Assembly: GCF_000372725.1 (NCBI RefSeq)
Contig: NW_005198979.1
Span: 1-23,783 of the forward strand
DNA length: 23,783 nucleotides
Source: Emiliania huxleyi CCMP1516
Taxonomy: Eukaryota; Haptophyta; Isochrysidales; Noelaerhabdaceae
Direction: 5' to 3'
The position numbers were made by a program, and so were the translations under genes. Shown here piece after piece: positions 9,128-19,525 of the stretch. A model generated the notes under the pieces. The model was not told where the DNA came from. It saw only the letters and a program-made list of their open reading frames with translations, and made no database searches. The first letter of the stretch is position 1, and each line of letters begins with the position of its first letter.

Positions 9128-10621
9128 ATGCCACGCGCTGCCGTCTCCGTCCCCGCCAGCCGACCCTCGACGGCGCAGGAGCTCATCTACCCCACGCACG
9201 GCTGCCGCGACGTGCTGCGGCGGCACGGGATCAAGCCGCACGACCACGCCCGTGACAACCGGCGGCACATCAAGGAGCTGCAGCAGCAGGTGAGCGAGCG
9301 CAAGGCGGCGGCAGAGGCGGAGGCGGCCAAGGCCGCGAGCAAGGCGGCTCGCCGGCGAGCGGAGGGCGCGTACAGCGCCGTGCCCTCCCGTGTCGCCGCG
9401 CAGCTCGCGGCGCGGCCGTCGTCAGCACCGCCCTCTCGCCACCGTCCGTCACCGCGCAATTTTTACGTGGGCGCGCCGCTTCAGCCGGCGAAGCAGGTGA
9501 CGCGGGCGGGCAGGACGGCGGCGTGGATCGAGCCGCCACTGCTCGTGCCGCCGCCGCCGCCGCCCGCCAAGTCGCTGCCGCCGCCGCCGCCGCTGGAGGC
9601 GGCGGCAGAGGTGGAGGCCGCGCCGCACCCCGCCTCGCCTCCACCGACCGACTACATCGCTCGGAACATCGAGGCGGCCAAGCACGCGAGCAGGAGGCGG
9701 CCGGCGAGCGCGCGCGCCTCCGACGCCGCCGCGCGCGTCCTGTTTGGCCGCCCCGAGCCGGCGGGCAAGCTGCCGAGCTACCTGATCGACCGCAAGCTGG
9801 AGCTGGCGCAGCGTGCGGCCGAGAAGGCGGCGGCCGCGATGCCGCCCGAGGTGCCGCCGCACCACCACCTGCTGCCGCGCGAGGATTGCGTGCGGGTCCT
9901 CGCCGACATCCGCGCCGCGCGCGCCGAGGTGCGGCACCTCTCTCCTCTCCTCCTCCCGCCTCTCCTCCTCCTCCCGTCTCTCCTCCTCCTCCCGCCTCTC
10001 CTCCTCCCGTCTCTCCTCCTCCCTCCTCTCCTCCTCCCTCCTCTCCTCCTCCCGCCTCTCCTCCTCCCGCCTCTCCTCCTCCGCCCGGCGGCTCGCGCAC
10101 TCTGCCGGCAGCAGCACCGTCCGCCACCGTCGCCACCGCCCTACCCCGCCCCGCCCTACCCTGCCCCGCCGCAGGTGCTCGAGGAGCTCGACCGCTTCCC
10201 CTTCGTCGTCGACACCCCCACCCAAAAGGCGCGCCACGCGCAGCTCACCCGCGAGCTCGAGCAGGCGAGGAGCGGCACCCCTCACCCCTCCAGACTCTCA
10301 TCCCCGCTACCGAGACGCGGAGAGCACGCCGCAGACAGCGCACCGGACACGCCCGCGCGACCTGACGCCGCCACCCGACCGATCCCCAGCCCGCGTGTCG
10401 CGTGTCGCCCCTCTCTCCCTCACCCACCTCGCCCCTCTCCCCGCCTCAGCTCGACGCGGCAGAGGACGCTTTCTCGCGCTCCAAGGCGAGGCTCGCACCG
10501 AGGTAGGGCAGCACCTTCGCCAGCTCTCGACCCCTCTCACCCCCCCTCCCCACCCCCCCTGCCTCAGGTGGTCGTCGCCGACGGGCCGCTCCCTTCCTAC
10601 GACCGCGCCGCCGCCTCGTGA
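9128..10621 (+). CDS. Enkurin-domain protein (ENKD1/enkurin-like)
   Basis: Proposed exons: 9128-9928, 10175-10264, 10450-10485, 10568-10621 (326 aa). Intron 1 is GAG|GTGCGG...GCAG|GTG; introns 2 and 3 use GC donors (CAG|GCGAGG, AAG|GCGAGG) with CTCAG acceptors. All joins are phase 0. Spliced, the C-terminus gives the enkurin signature in order: GKLPSYLIDRK, LPREDCVRVLADIRAA, LEELDRFPFVVDTPTQKAR, LTRELEQ, LDAAEDAFSRSK and VVVADG (about residues 213-315). The N-terminus has HGIKPHDHARDNRRHIKEL, as in the conserved N-terminal region of enkurin-domain proteins, then an Ala/Arg coiled stretch and two polyproline runs (possible SH3-type ligands). Enkurin proteins sit on ciliary or other microtubules and bind calmodulin, so a flagellar axonemal role is likely. 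The unspliced frame is open throughout, but intron translation is low-complexity Leu/Pro. ATG 9128 is chosen because the frame upstream is repeat-arm sequence. Confidence 0.87.
   Translation: MPRAAVSVPASRPSTAQELIYPTHGCRDVLRRHGIKPHDHARDNRRHIKELQQQVSERKAAAEAEAAKAASKAARRRAEGAYSAVPSRVAAQLAARPSSAPPSRHRPSPRNFYVGAPLQPAKQVTRAGRTAAWIEPPLLVPPPPPPAKSLPPPPPLEAAAEVEAAPHPASPPPTDYIARNIEAAKHASRRRPASARASDAAARVLFGRPEPAGKLPSYLIDRKLELAQRAAEKAAAAMPPEVPPHHHLLPREDCVRVLADIRAARAEVRHLSPLLLPPLLLLPSLLLLPPLLLPSLLLPPLLLPPLLLPPLLLPPLLLRPAARALCRQQHRPPPSPPPYPAPPYPAPPQVLEELDRFPFVVDTPTQKARHAQLTRELEQARSGTPHPSRLSSPLPRRGEHAADSAPDTPARPDAATRPIPSPRVACRPSLPHPPRPSPRLSSTRQRTLSRAPRRGSHRGRAAPSPALDPSHPPSPPPLPQVVVADGPLPSYDRAAAS
9938..10085 (+). 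repeat. Polypyrimidine ~15-bp tandem repeat in intron 1 of the enkurin gene
   Basis: Nearly pure C/T on the plus strand, built from variants of CCTCTCCTCCTCCCG. It fills most of the proposed intron 1. It is an H-DNA (triplex) candidate and a very strong polypyrimidine tract. Confidence 0.9.
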
Positions 10622-12388
10622 GAGCCCGTGCACGCCCTCTCTCCGGCCGCCCTCCTCGCGCGCTCCCCGCGGCGTGCTGGCGGCACTTCAACCATCTCTC
10701 GCACCCTCCGCGCACACTTGCGTGTCGCGCTTGCGTCTTGGGTAGTGGCATTGGGTTTTGCCGCGACGCCGGCAGAGCGTGCACTAGCTGTGCACGACTG
10801 AGACCGCCGTCGTCAGGAAAGTGGCCCCTCCGATATGTCGCGCCTGAACGCGGTATGTAGCGGTCGCGGTATGTAGCGACCCCCGCTACAGGAATCGTCC
10901 GGTGTTATGACTTAGTATCGGTCCCCACGGGGCGTGGTCTACATACTACATATCGGTCGGCGCGCTACATACCACCTCCGGGGGCGCTACATATCGGTAC
11001 CGATATGTGTAGCCTGTATAGCGGCTATAGCGGCGCCCCCGGAGCCGGACATATCGCCGGGCCTCCGCGTATTCAAATTTTGAATCCGCAGGGTAATGAC
11101 CAAGAAGAGCATGACAAATCAGCCTTCGTGTGTTCCGTGAGTTCTGTCGTGTGTCGACTCGGGAACCGTCTCGCTCTCTCGGCGCGTCTGCGTCCTCTGG
11201 GGGGAGGCGGGGCCCCCCGGAGGCACCGTGCGCCGCGCCGCAGTGCGGAAACGGGGCTCCGGCTCCGCTAGTGTCAGCTAGCACCGACTTCCCGATTAAG
11301 CTAGGTTAATCAGAGGGCAGATTTGGAGAGATCTCGAGGAGTACATACAGATAGACCCTCCAACCATCAGAAAACTCCAACCTGATCGGTCGTATCTAGA
11401 TACTGACCGCCGACAGATCACTCCAGACAGCAGACAGGCCGACGTCTCCACGCGGCCGGCCGGGCGAGAGGCTTGACACGATCCGACCCTGCGACCCTGA
11501 CGCTGCGGTTCTAGCTATCAGACATGCGCTGCTGACTGCTGCCACAATGTGCGACCGGTGCTGACCCACTTGGCGGCCTTCCCGGTCAGTGGTGAGGCGC
11601 AGTTCAGAGCTGTCGATGGCGCGATGCCGCACTGGTCCCACATTGGTGACACGAGACCACCACGTTTGCCGGTCCAAGAGAGAGGCGCCGGCGCTGTCGT
11701 GAGAAGGTGCGTGGTCCCTCTTGACTGCCCATGCGCGCGAGGCTGTGTAGGCATAGCCTCGAGAGTGCCAGCAGCCAATCCGAGGCAGTTTGTGACGCGC
11801 ATTGCGTCAGAAGCGTGCACGCGCTGGAAGGACACCTTCCTACTGGCCGTACGATCAGGTAGTCACTGAATGCTTGATACTAAGGCCGTGAGCTATGCAG
11901 GTGGTCAATTGTGCAGCAGGGCACGGTCAGCAGCGCCGACAGGCTGTCGCAAGGCGTGATAGAGCATGGTCGCAGTACGCGAAATTCTACAGGAAATTCA
12001 TGAAACAAGTAGCCAAAAAACAAAAAAATCGCGAAAAAATCGGCGCCTGCGGCGGGCTATGGGACCCCATCTCCCCCCCGCATGGGTACCCTCTAGGGGC
12101 CCCGCCTCCCCCCAGAGTCTGCGTCCTCTCCCTCTCAGAGTACAGAGACTGCTCTCTCACCGCGCAGAGCTCAGCCGAAACGGATCCCCCCCCCCCCCCA
12201 ACCCCACCCACCCACCCACCGCGCGCGCGAAAGACAGAAGGACAAGCAGTGCCGAGCAAGGCCGGCGGAGGCTGGAGTGCCAGCGTGAGGCGGCGTGCGG
12301 AAGGTGTGTTGTCAGAGGCCTCGTCTAGACGAGGCGGGTGCGAACCGGCCGCACGCCGACAGCGACCGGGAGCGGTGGGTGCCCCCGT
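10622..12388. other. Spacer between two convergent genes
   Basis: No protein-like frame. An open frame at 11549-11869 and its antisense counterpart both lack any recognisable feature. Contents: the GTATGTAGC cluster (10810-11043); a 22-bp perfect inverted repeat (11195-11216 and about 12098-12118, CTCTGGGGGGAGGCGGGGCC...), each copy next to TCTGCGTCCTC; a GATTAA/TTAATC hairpin near 11293-11311; a purine-rich A-run stretch at 12005-12040; and a C-run plus (CCCA)n near 12186-12222. It serves as the 3' flank for both genes. Confidence 0.5.
10810..11043. repeat. Cluster of GTATGTAGC / GCTACATAC motifs with perfect palindrome
   Basis: CGGTATGTAGCG-type motifs recur in both orientations at about 10850, 10868, 10935-10950, 10968 and 10987. 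An 18-bp perfect palindrome, CATATCGGTACCGATATG, spans 10990-11007. It lies in a larger foldback bounded by CCGGGGGCGC and GCGCCCCCGG (10978-11043). Role unknown. Confidence 0.8.
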
Positions 12389-13730
12389 CTAGTGGGCCGA
12401 GTGGAGAGCGAGCTTGAGGCTGTGCAGCTGCCTGCGCGCCTGCGCCATGTCGGCAGTCATGCACTCGACGGCAAAGGCAAACGACTCCTCCATCCGCGAG
12501 AGAGTCGCCTCCATGGCGACCACCTGGCGGCGGGCGGGGAGGGGGGAGGGAGGTGGGTCTGGGGGAGGGGATGGGGTGGGGTGGGGTGGGGAGGGCGGGC
12601 GGCGTCGGGGGGCTCCGCAGCCGTGCCTGCTGCTGGAGCACCTTCCCTCCCCGCGACGGGCCTCCGCCCGCCGATCCGCTNNNNNNNNNNNNNNNNNNNN
12701 NNNNNNNNNNNNNNNNNNNNNNNNNNNNNNNNNNNNNNNNNNNNNNNNNNNNNNNNNNNNNNNNNNNNNNNNNNNNNNNNCCGCCGTCCGCCCGCTCCAG
12801 ACTCGCAGCGTCGCCGAGCGGCGCCGCTGGCGGCCGCGCCAAGCGGGCCGGCGCAAGCGCGGCGGCAGCCTCGACGCCGGCGGTGTCGGCGGCGGCGGTG
12901 TCGGCGGCGGCGGGCTCGGCGGCGGCGGCGGCGGGCTCGGCGGCGGCGGTCGGCAGCGTCGCCCAGTTCCTCTTGAGGTAGGAGACCAGCTGCGAGTGTT
13001 TGGGGGTGGGGGTGGGGGTGAGGGTGGCGCGGCGCGGCCTCGGCCGTCGCATCGCCGCCGGGCGGGCTGAGGCGTGTGGCGGGCGGGAGAGGTGTGCCTG
13101 CGTCTTCTTGTCGCCCTGCAGCCGGACGCGAATCAGCGAGTCCTCGACCTCCGCGTGTCCGAGCCTCTTGAGCCAACCGATCACCTCGAACATCTCGCCT
13201 CCCGTCATTGAGAGGGCGTCCTTGCCCTCGACAAAGAGAGCAGCCATCCGGGCGATGCGACCGTCCTCCGCCGGAGGCTTGGCGGCGGCCGGCGCAGCCT
13301 CCTGGGTGGCGGAGGAGCGTGACGCCTGCTGCCGCTTGATGGCGTCCGCGGCCGTCGCCAGCGGCGCCGCCGCCTCTGCGGCCGGCGGCGCTGTGTTTGT
13401 GCAGTCGGCGAGCGAAGCCCGCCGAGGCTTCTCTACTGCGGCGGCGGGGCTGACGTGCTCTCCCACCCAATCAAGCAGCATGATCTTCTTATCGAGCTGG
13501 CGCTTCACCTTGAGAAGCGACGCCTCGAGCGCGGCCGCTTCCGCTCCGTGCTCGCGCTTCAGCATGTCGACGATGGCGTACATCTCTTTGCCGCTCATCG
13601 TGTCGGCCTTCTCCCCACCCTCGGTGAAGCGCTTGAGGGCGGAGGCGGCATCGACGGGCGCAGACTCGCGCTCCGGCCGCGGCGACGCCGGACCGGACCT
13701 CTGGAACTGAGCTTCGAAGGCCTTCGACAT
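12389..13730 (-). CDS. Two-repeat helical protein, unknown function, gap-interrupted
   Basis: Start ATG 13730-13728; a TTG-initiated extension upstream was rejected. Exon a is 13730-13098 (211 codons), exon b 12989-12627 (contains the N gap), exon c 12523-12389 (44 residues plus TAG). Both introns are GC-AG: 13097-12990 (CAG|GCACAC...CGCAG|C) and 12626-12524 (CAG|GCACGG...GCCAG|G). The protein has two copies of a ~50-residue helical unit, about residues 34-93 and 165-221. Unit A includes TMSGKEMYAIVDMLKR and VKRQLDKKIMLLDWVGEHV; unit B includes SMTGGEMFEVIGWLKR and VRLQGDKKTQLVSYLKRNW. The units align across the first intron only if it is spliced as proposed, which supports the model. Ala/Pro-rich linkers separate them, and the C-terminal exon is a likely coiled coil. 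Family not recognised; pairing with a ciliary gene hints at a cytoskeletal role, but that is a guess. Confidence 0.72.
12681..12780. other. Assembly gap (100 N)
   Basis: Exactly 100 N, the conventional placeholder, so the real length is unknown. It lies inside the second coding segment of the minus-strand gene, and the reading frame across it cannot be inferred. Surrounding DNA is very GC-rich and Ala/Gly-repeat coding, a usual cause of such gaps. Confidence 0.97.
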
Positions 13731-13910
13731 CAGGCTGGCGCGGCTCGTGTGGCACACCTGCAAGCGAGCGATCGAGCTCTGAGCGCCGCGTGGGCGGGCC
13801 CGTGAAGGGGCAGAGATTCAGAGGAGCGACAACCGGTGGAGAGCTCAAGCGGGACCGAAGAAATAACTCGGCGCGCCGCGCGCGCGCGCAGCTTGGTAGA
13901 GGAGCAGAGG

Positions 13911-14549
13911 ACCGCCGCAAGCGGCGTGGCGTGGACCGGTTGAGCATCCCTCCGGGGGCCCCTCTGCGCCGGGGAGGCGTTGTTGGAGGCTAGGACGCAA
14001 GCGTCCGTCGCCCTTTTCAAACTCGGGGCCCACTCCGCTACGTACGCCCTACGGCTACGCTCCGACCCGAATTTGGAGGGCCTAAAAGTTTAAGGTGCTG
14101 CGCAAAAGGGGTCGGACACAGGGCGCAGCTCATGCTAAGAGCCAGAAGTGGGAGACAGAGAGAACACCGTTGGCCTTTATACGTTTTTCTCGCTCGCCCA
14201 GCCAGTACTATCTAATATTCTTTTTCCGTATTCTTTCCGTATTCTTGTCCCAAACAGGGTCTATATTCTCGAATATGCCAAGGATACAGCTCCAAATCGG
14301 GCCTATATTCTCAAATATTCTTTATATTCCCGCTGTGCGCTGAAATCGCTGAAAATCGCTTCGAAAAAGAATATAGAATCGGAAGAATAACGTATAAAGG
14401 CCAAATCTGAACAAGCACCCTGTCCCGTTATTGCGTACACCAACAACACCCGAAAAGCTCTCTCTCTCTCGAGTTCTCTCTCCTGCTCCTCACTCACTTC
14501 AGGCAGGGGGGTCACAACTACCGAGTTCCTAGAGTCAAGCTGCCACGTT
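13911..14549 (-). repeat. Right arm of the 5.9-kb inverted-repeat block
   Basis: Reverse complement of 8683-9042, ending at AGCTGCCACGTT (14538-14549). Relative to the left arm it has an extra ~17 bp near 14040-14056 (GTACGCCCTACGGCTAC) and the nested MITE at 14170-14404. It lies immediately upstream of the minus-strand two-repeat gene (ATG 13730), mirroring the left arm and the enkurin gene. Confidence 0.87.
14170..14404. mobile_element. 235-bp MITE nested in the right repeat arm
   Basis: Perfect 16-bp terminal inverted repeats TTGGCCTTTATACGTT. The interior is AT-rich, with repeated TATATTCT/CCGTATTCTTT motifs that contrast strongly with the surroundings. The left arm (about 8792-8815) lacks this sequence at the matching place, so it acts as an empty-site reference. 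Flanks (GAACACCG and GAACAAGC) may be a diverged target duplication. No coding capacity. Confidence 0.85.
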
Positions 14550-14876
14550 CAAAACCAGGACGGCGGCAGTGATGGTGCTATCACGGGCACGATCCGTGGA
14601 AAGTGGAGAGGGTTGGTATGTATATGGGATAGTAGAGCAGGCGCTTTGTGGGATGTGGGTGGCGGGTATGGGCGGCGGCGTTGGGTTGCCGGCCGATTCG
14701 TTAGCGGAGCTCCTCCCTCAAGCTCGATCACGCATGACGCACGTTGAGTGACAACGGCGGCGAGCTGCTCAATCAGGCCAGGTGTTGCTCAAAAAAATTA
14801 AATATTCTTAGCTTCGCCCTTGCCTCCGACGCTGGGGACAGAACCACACCAGTATCAGACCAGAGGGACTGCCCCC
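14550..14876. other. Spacer between elements
   Basis: No supported gene. It contains an 18-mer GGCCAGGTGTTGCTCAAA (14776-14793) that recurs at 16227-16244, and a short AT-rich stretch (14790-14812). The last 10 bp (14867-14876) are the left target duplication of the next element. Confidence 0.5.
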
Positions 14877-15756
14877 TGAGGGAGGGTGTAGAGGATGTAG
14901 AGTGTAGAGCACTGTAGAGCTGTAGAGATGTAGAGCGCTGGAGAGCGCTGTAGAGCTGTAGTGCTCTACATCCGCCGCGGGACGAGGCGCCTGCGTTGTA
15001 GAGCGATGTAGAGGCGCTCTACAACGTGAAATCTCTACAACAAACTCTACATCATAAGCGGCGAACGAGGCACGGTCGCTCTCCGACATGAGGCGCGTTG
15101 CACTTGCCAGTGCTGCCCTGGCCTTCTGTCTGCCCGCCCAATGGGTGGCAGGTGCCTCTGCTGCTATGGCATGCCTCACGGCTGCGACTGGCCGGCGCCT
15201 CGGCGCGTCAGCTCGGCTCGGCGTAGCGATCGTGGCCAGCGCAACTCGCCTGGACTCAACGCTCAGCCAGGAGCTCCCGCACGCGCTGGCGCGAGTCATG
15301 GCGCATGCAACGCGTCTGAATGCTCGCCTCGCCTCGCGCAAATGCGACCGTCCTCGCAGCCGACAGTCCACCGCCTGCTAAAGAAGCACAGCGACGAATG
15401 CGGCACCGGCGACACATGGCAGGCTGGTCATGACGCAGTTATAGGGTGTTGTGTGCCGTCAGAGGGACTCTCTGTGTGTCAGGGATAGTCAGGGCTGTCC
15501 ATCAGAGCTTCACTAAGCTCGGAGACACCCCATTAGCGCGGCTCGACCTCTTTGAGTCACTGCCTTCCCGGCGGTTTGGCTGTAGAGCCTCTACAACAAA
15601 CTCTACAACAAAATCGCGCTCTACATCGCTCTACAACGCAGGCGCCTCGTCCCGCGGCGGATGTAGAGCTCTACAGCTCTACAGCGCTCCAGAGCGCTCT
15701 ACATCTCTACAGCTCTACAGCGCTCTACACTCTACATCCTCTACACCCTCCCTCCA
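14877..15756. mobile_element. MULE-like non-autonomous element, ~140-bp TIRs, 10-bp TSD
   Basis: Terminal inverted repeats of about 140 bp (14877-15014 and 15617-15756) are built from many TGTAGAG/CTCTACA motifs around a shared GC-rich core (CCGCCGCGGGACGAGGCGCC). The decamer GACTGCCCCC directly flanks both ends (14867-14876 and 15757-15766). Long inverted repeats with a 9-11 bp target duplication are characteristic of Mutator-like elements. No transposase is present. The non-repetitive interior carries a small open frame, as in gene-capturing Pack-MULEs, though capture is not demonstrated. Confidence 0.82.
15088..15381 (+). CDS. Small open frame in the MULE-like element, signal-peptide-like start
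   Basis: 97 codons, ATG to TAA. The N-terminus is Met-Arg-Arg followed by a hydrophobic Ala/Leu stretch (VALASAALAFCLPAQWVAGA) that resembles a signal peptide; the remainder is Arg/Ala/Ser-rich. No family is recognised. It could be a captured first exon or a chance frame in GC-rich DNA. Confidence 0.25.
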   Translation: MRRVALASAALAFCLPAQWVAGASAAMACLTAATGRRLGASARLGVAIVASATRLDSTLSQELPHALARVMAHATRLNARLASRKCDRPRSRQSTAC

Positions 15757-15766
15757 GACTGCCCCC

Positions 15767-18257
<2,491 letters not shown>

Positions 18258-19023
18258 ATGTCGGGTCTCTCCTCGCCGTCGTTATCTCCGTCGCCATCGC
18301 CCAGCCCGTCTCCCTCCCCGCGACCGGTGGTGGGAAAGAAACGGGAACGCCGCGCTGGCGATCAAACGCCCAAACCGCAGGCGTCCCCATCGCCGTCGCC
18401 CTCTCCCTCGCCGCAGCCCTCTCCCTCGCCGCAGCCCTCTCCCTCGCCGCAGCCCTCTCCCTCGCCGCAGCCCTCTCCCTCGCCGCAGCCCTCTCCCTCG
18501 CCGCAGCCCTCTCCCTCGCCACGGCCGTCGCCGCAGTCCCGCTCGTCGCTGCTCGCTTCGGCCAGAACACTGCCGGTGCCGGGGCCGCTCACTAACCCGT
18601 CCCACCACTCGCCGCCGCCACTGCCGCCACCGCCGCCGCAATCGCAGCCTCCGCCAGACTCCCTGCCGGCTGCAGCGCTTCAGCGGCCGCCTGTTCCGTC
18701 GCCGCCGCCGCCGCCTCCTGCGTCGCTGCAAGCGGCACCGCCGCGAGCGCGCACCTTTGCCGACAAGGTGTCGCGGATCAGGGCCGAGCTGCTTCTGACG
18801 GAGGACTCCAGCGACCGAAAGGAGCGCGGCCGGCCCCTGCCCCCTCTGGTTGCCTCCCCGCCTCTCCCCTGGCCGTGGGCACCGCCTACTCTCTTCACGC
18901 CGTGCCGTCACCTCCGGCCCTTGCCGCCCGCAGGTGATCGTCGAGGCGGAGGGCCGGCTCGAGCTTGAGCCTCGCGGCAGCCTCGCTGCACGCGCGGACG
19001 CCATCCTCGCCGAGCTCGAGTAG
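18258..19023 (+). CDS. Ser/Pro-repeat protein with short helical C-terminus
   Basis: ATG 18258 (context GCAACGATGTCG). The first ~90 residues are Ser-Pro repeats, including seven 6-residue PSPSPQ units. A Pro-rich region follows, then a helical stretch (TFADKVSRIRAELLLTEDSS, about 18750-18815). The continuing frame becomes Pro-rich and then stops. A likely final exon starts at 18934 after a CCCGCAG acceptor and encodes VIVEAEGRLELEPRGSLAA and an acidic helix to TAG 19021-19023. The donor lies between about 18805 and 18860 but cannot be fixed; GC donors are possible, as in neighbouring genes. The protein is probably mostly disordered, with many SP sites for proline-directed kinases. Family unknown. 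The repeat is not the RNA polymerase II heptad. Confidence 0.55.
18399..18524 (+). repeat. Seven tandem 18-bp coding repeats
   Basis: CCCTCTCCCTCGCCGCAG repeats at 18399, 18417, 18435, 18453, 18471 and 18489 without change; a seventh copy at 18507 ends CCACGG. The identical copies imply recent expansion or homogenisation. The unit is in frame and encodes six residues (PSPSPQ). Confidence 0.95.
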
Positions 19024-19525
19024 CGCTGCGGCGGGTCGTGATGGGCAAGCTTGAGCGGGGTCTCTGGCCTAAAGCCGTGTGTAGAGCTAGCGCCCCACCC
19101 TCGGCGCTGCGCTGTGAATTTTTCGGGGTGGCGGTGAAACACTTGAGTGGGGAGGGGATTCGGCCCCCCGGGCGTGGGTGCCGATTTACAGGGTTTTAGA
19201 AATTCGACACTGTGTAAAAAAGTCAGTCGTACCGGCGTGGGGACTCGACTGCACACACAATTTTTGTGCAAATGGGACACTGCATGCACATATGCACAGC
19301 ATGCACATTCGAGCACATGACATGTTGTCATGTGCATGTTGCATGTGCATGTGCATGCACATGCACATGTCCATGTATGGGTGGCCGGGTGTATCGTATG
19401 CGGACTACTTCCCAGACCTCTGCCTCGTGCACGACCGCAGAGACCACGGTACTCGGTAGCATGCACTCGAGGCGCTTGGTACACCTCCCGGCGCCCTGTC
19501 GGCGCCGCGCGCTCTCGCTCGGACC
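19024..19525. other. Intergenic region between two genes facing each other
   Basis: The 3' flank of the Ser/Pro-repeat gene and of the minus-strand hydrolase. No protein-like frame. It contains the TGCATG-rich stretch listed separately. Confidence 0.5.
19272..19376. repeat. TGCATG / CACATG purine-pyrimidine repeat
   Basis: Dense overlapping CATGCA, TGCATG and CACATG words form nested imperfect palindromes (for example CATGTGCATGCACATG at about 19347-19362). Alternating purine-pyrimidine DNA of this kind can form hairpins or Z-DNA. It could act in 3' ends of the flanking genes, but nothing shows that. Confidence 0.8.

Noticed and set aside
8831..10621. A single 596-codon open frame as the enkurin gene
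   Set aside because: It starts in repeat-arm sequence and includes polypyrimidine and Pro-rich translated introns that interrupt a recognisable domain. The spliced 326-aa model fits the family.
11396..11869. Open frames on both strands in the gene spacer (about 105 codons each)
   Set aside because: Neither has a domain, a convincing start context or protein-like composition, and each mirrors the other.
14148..14390. Open frames in the AT-rich 14100-14400 region
   Set aside because: They lie inside the nested MITE and have no protein-like features.
18258..18600. RNA polymerase II C-terminal domain because of the Ser-Pro repeats
   Set aside because: The unit is PSPSPQ, with no Tyr and no YSPTSPS heptad.
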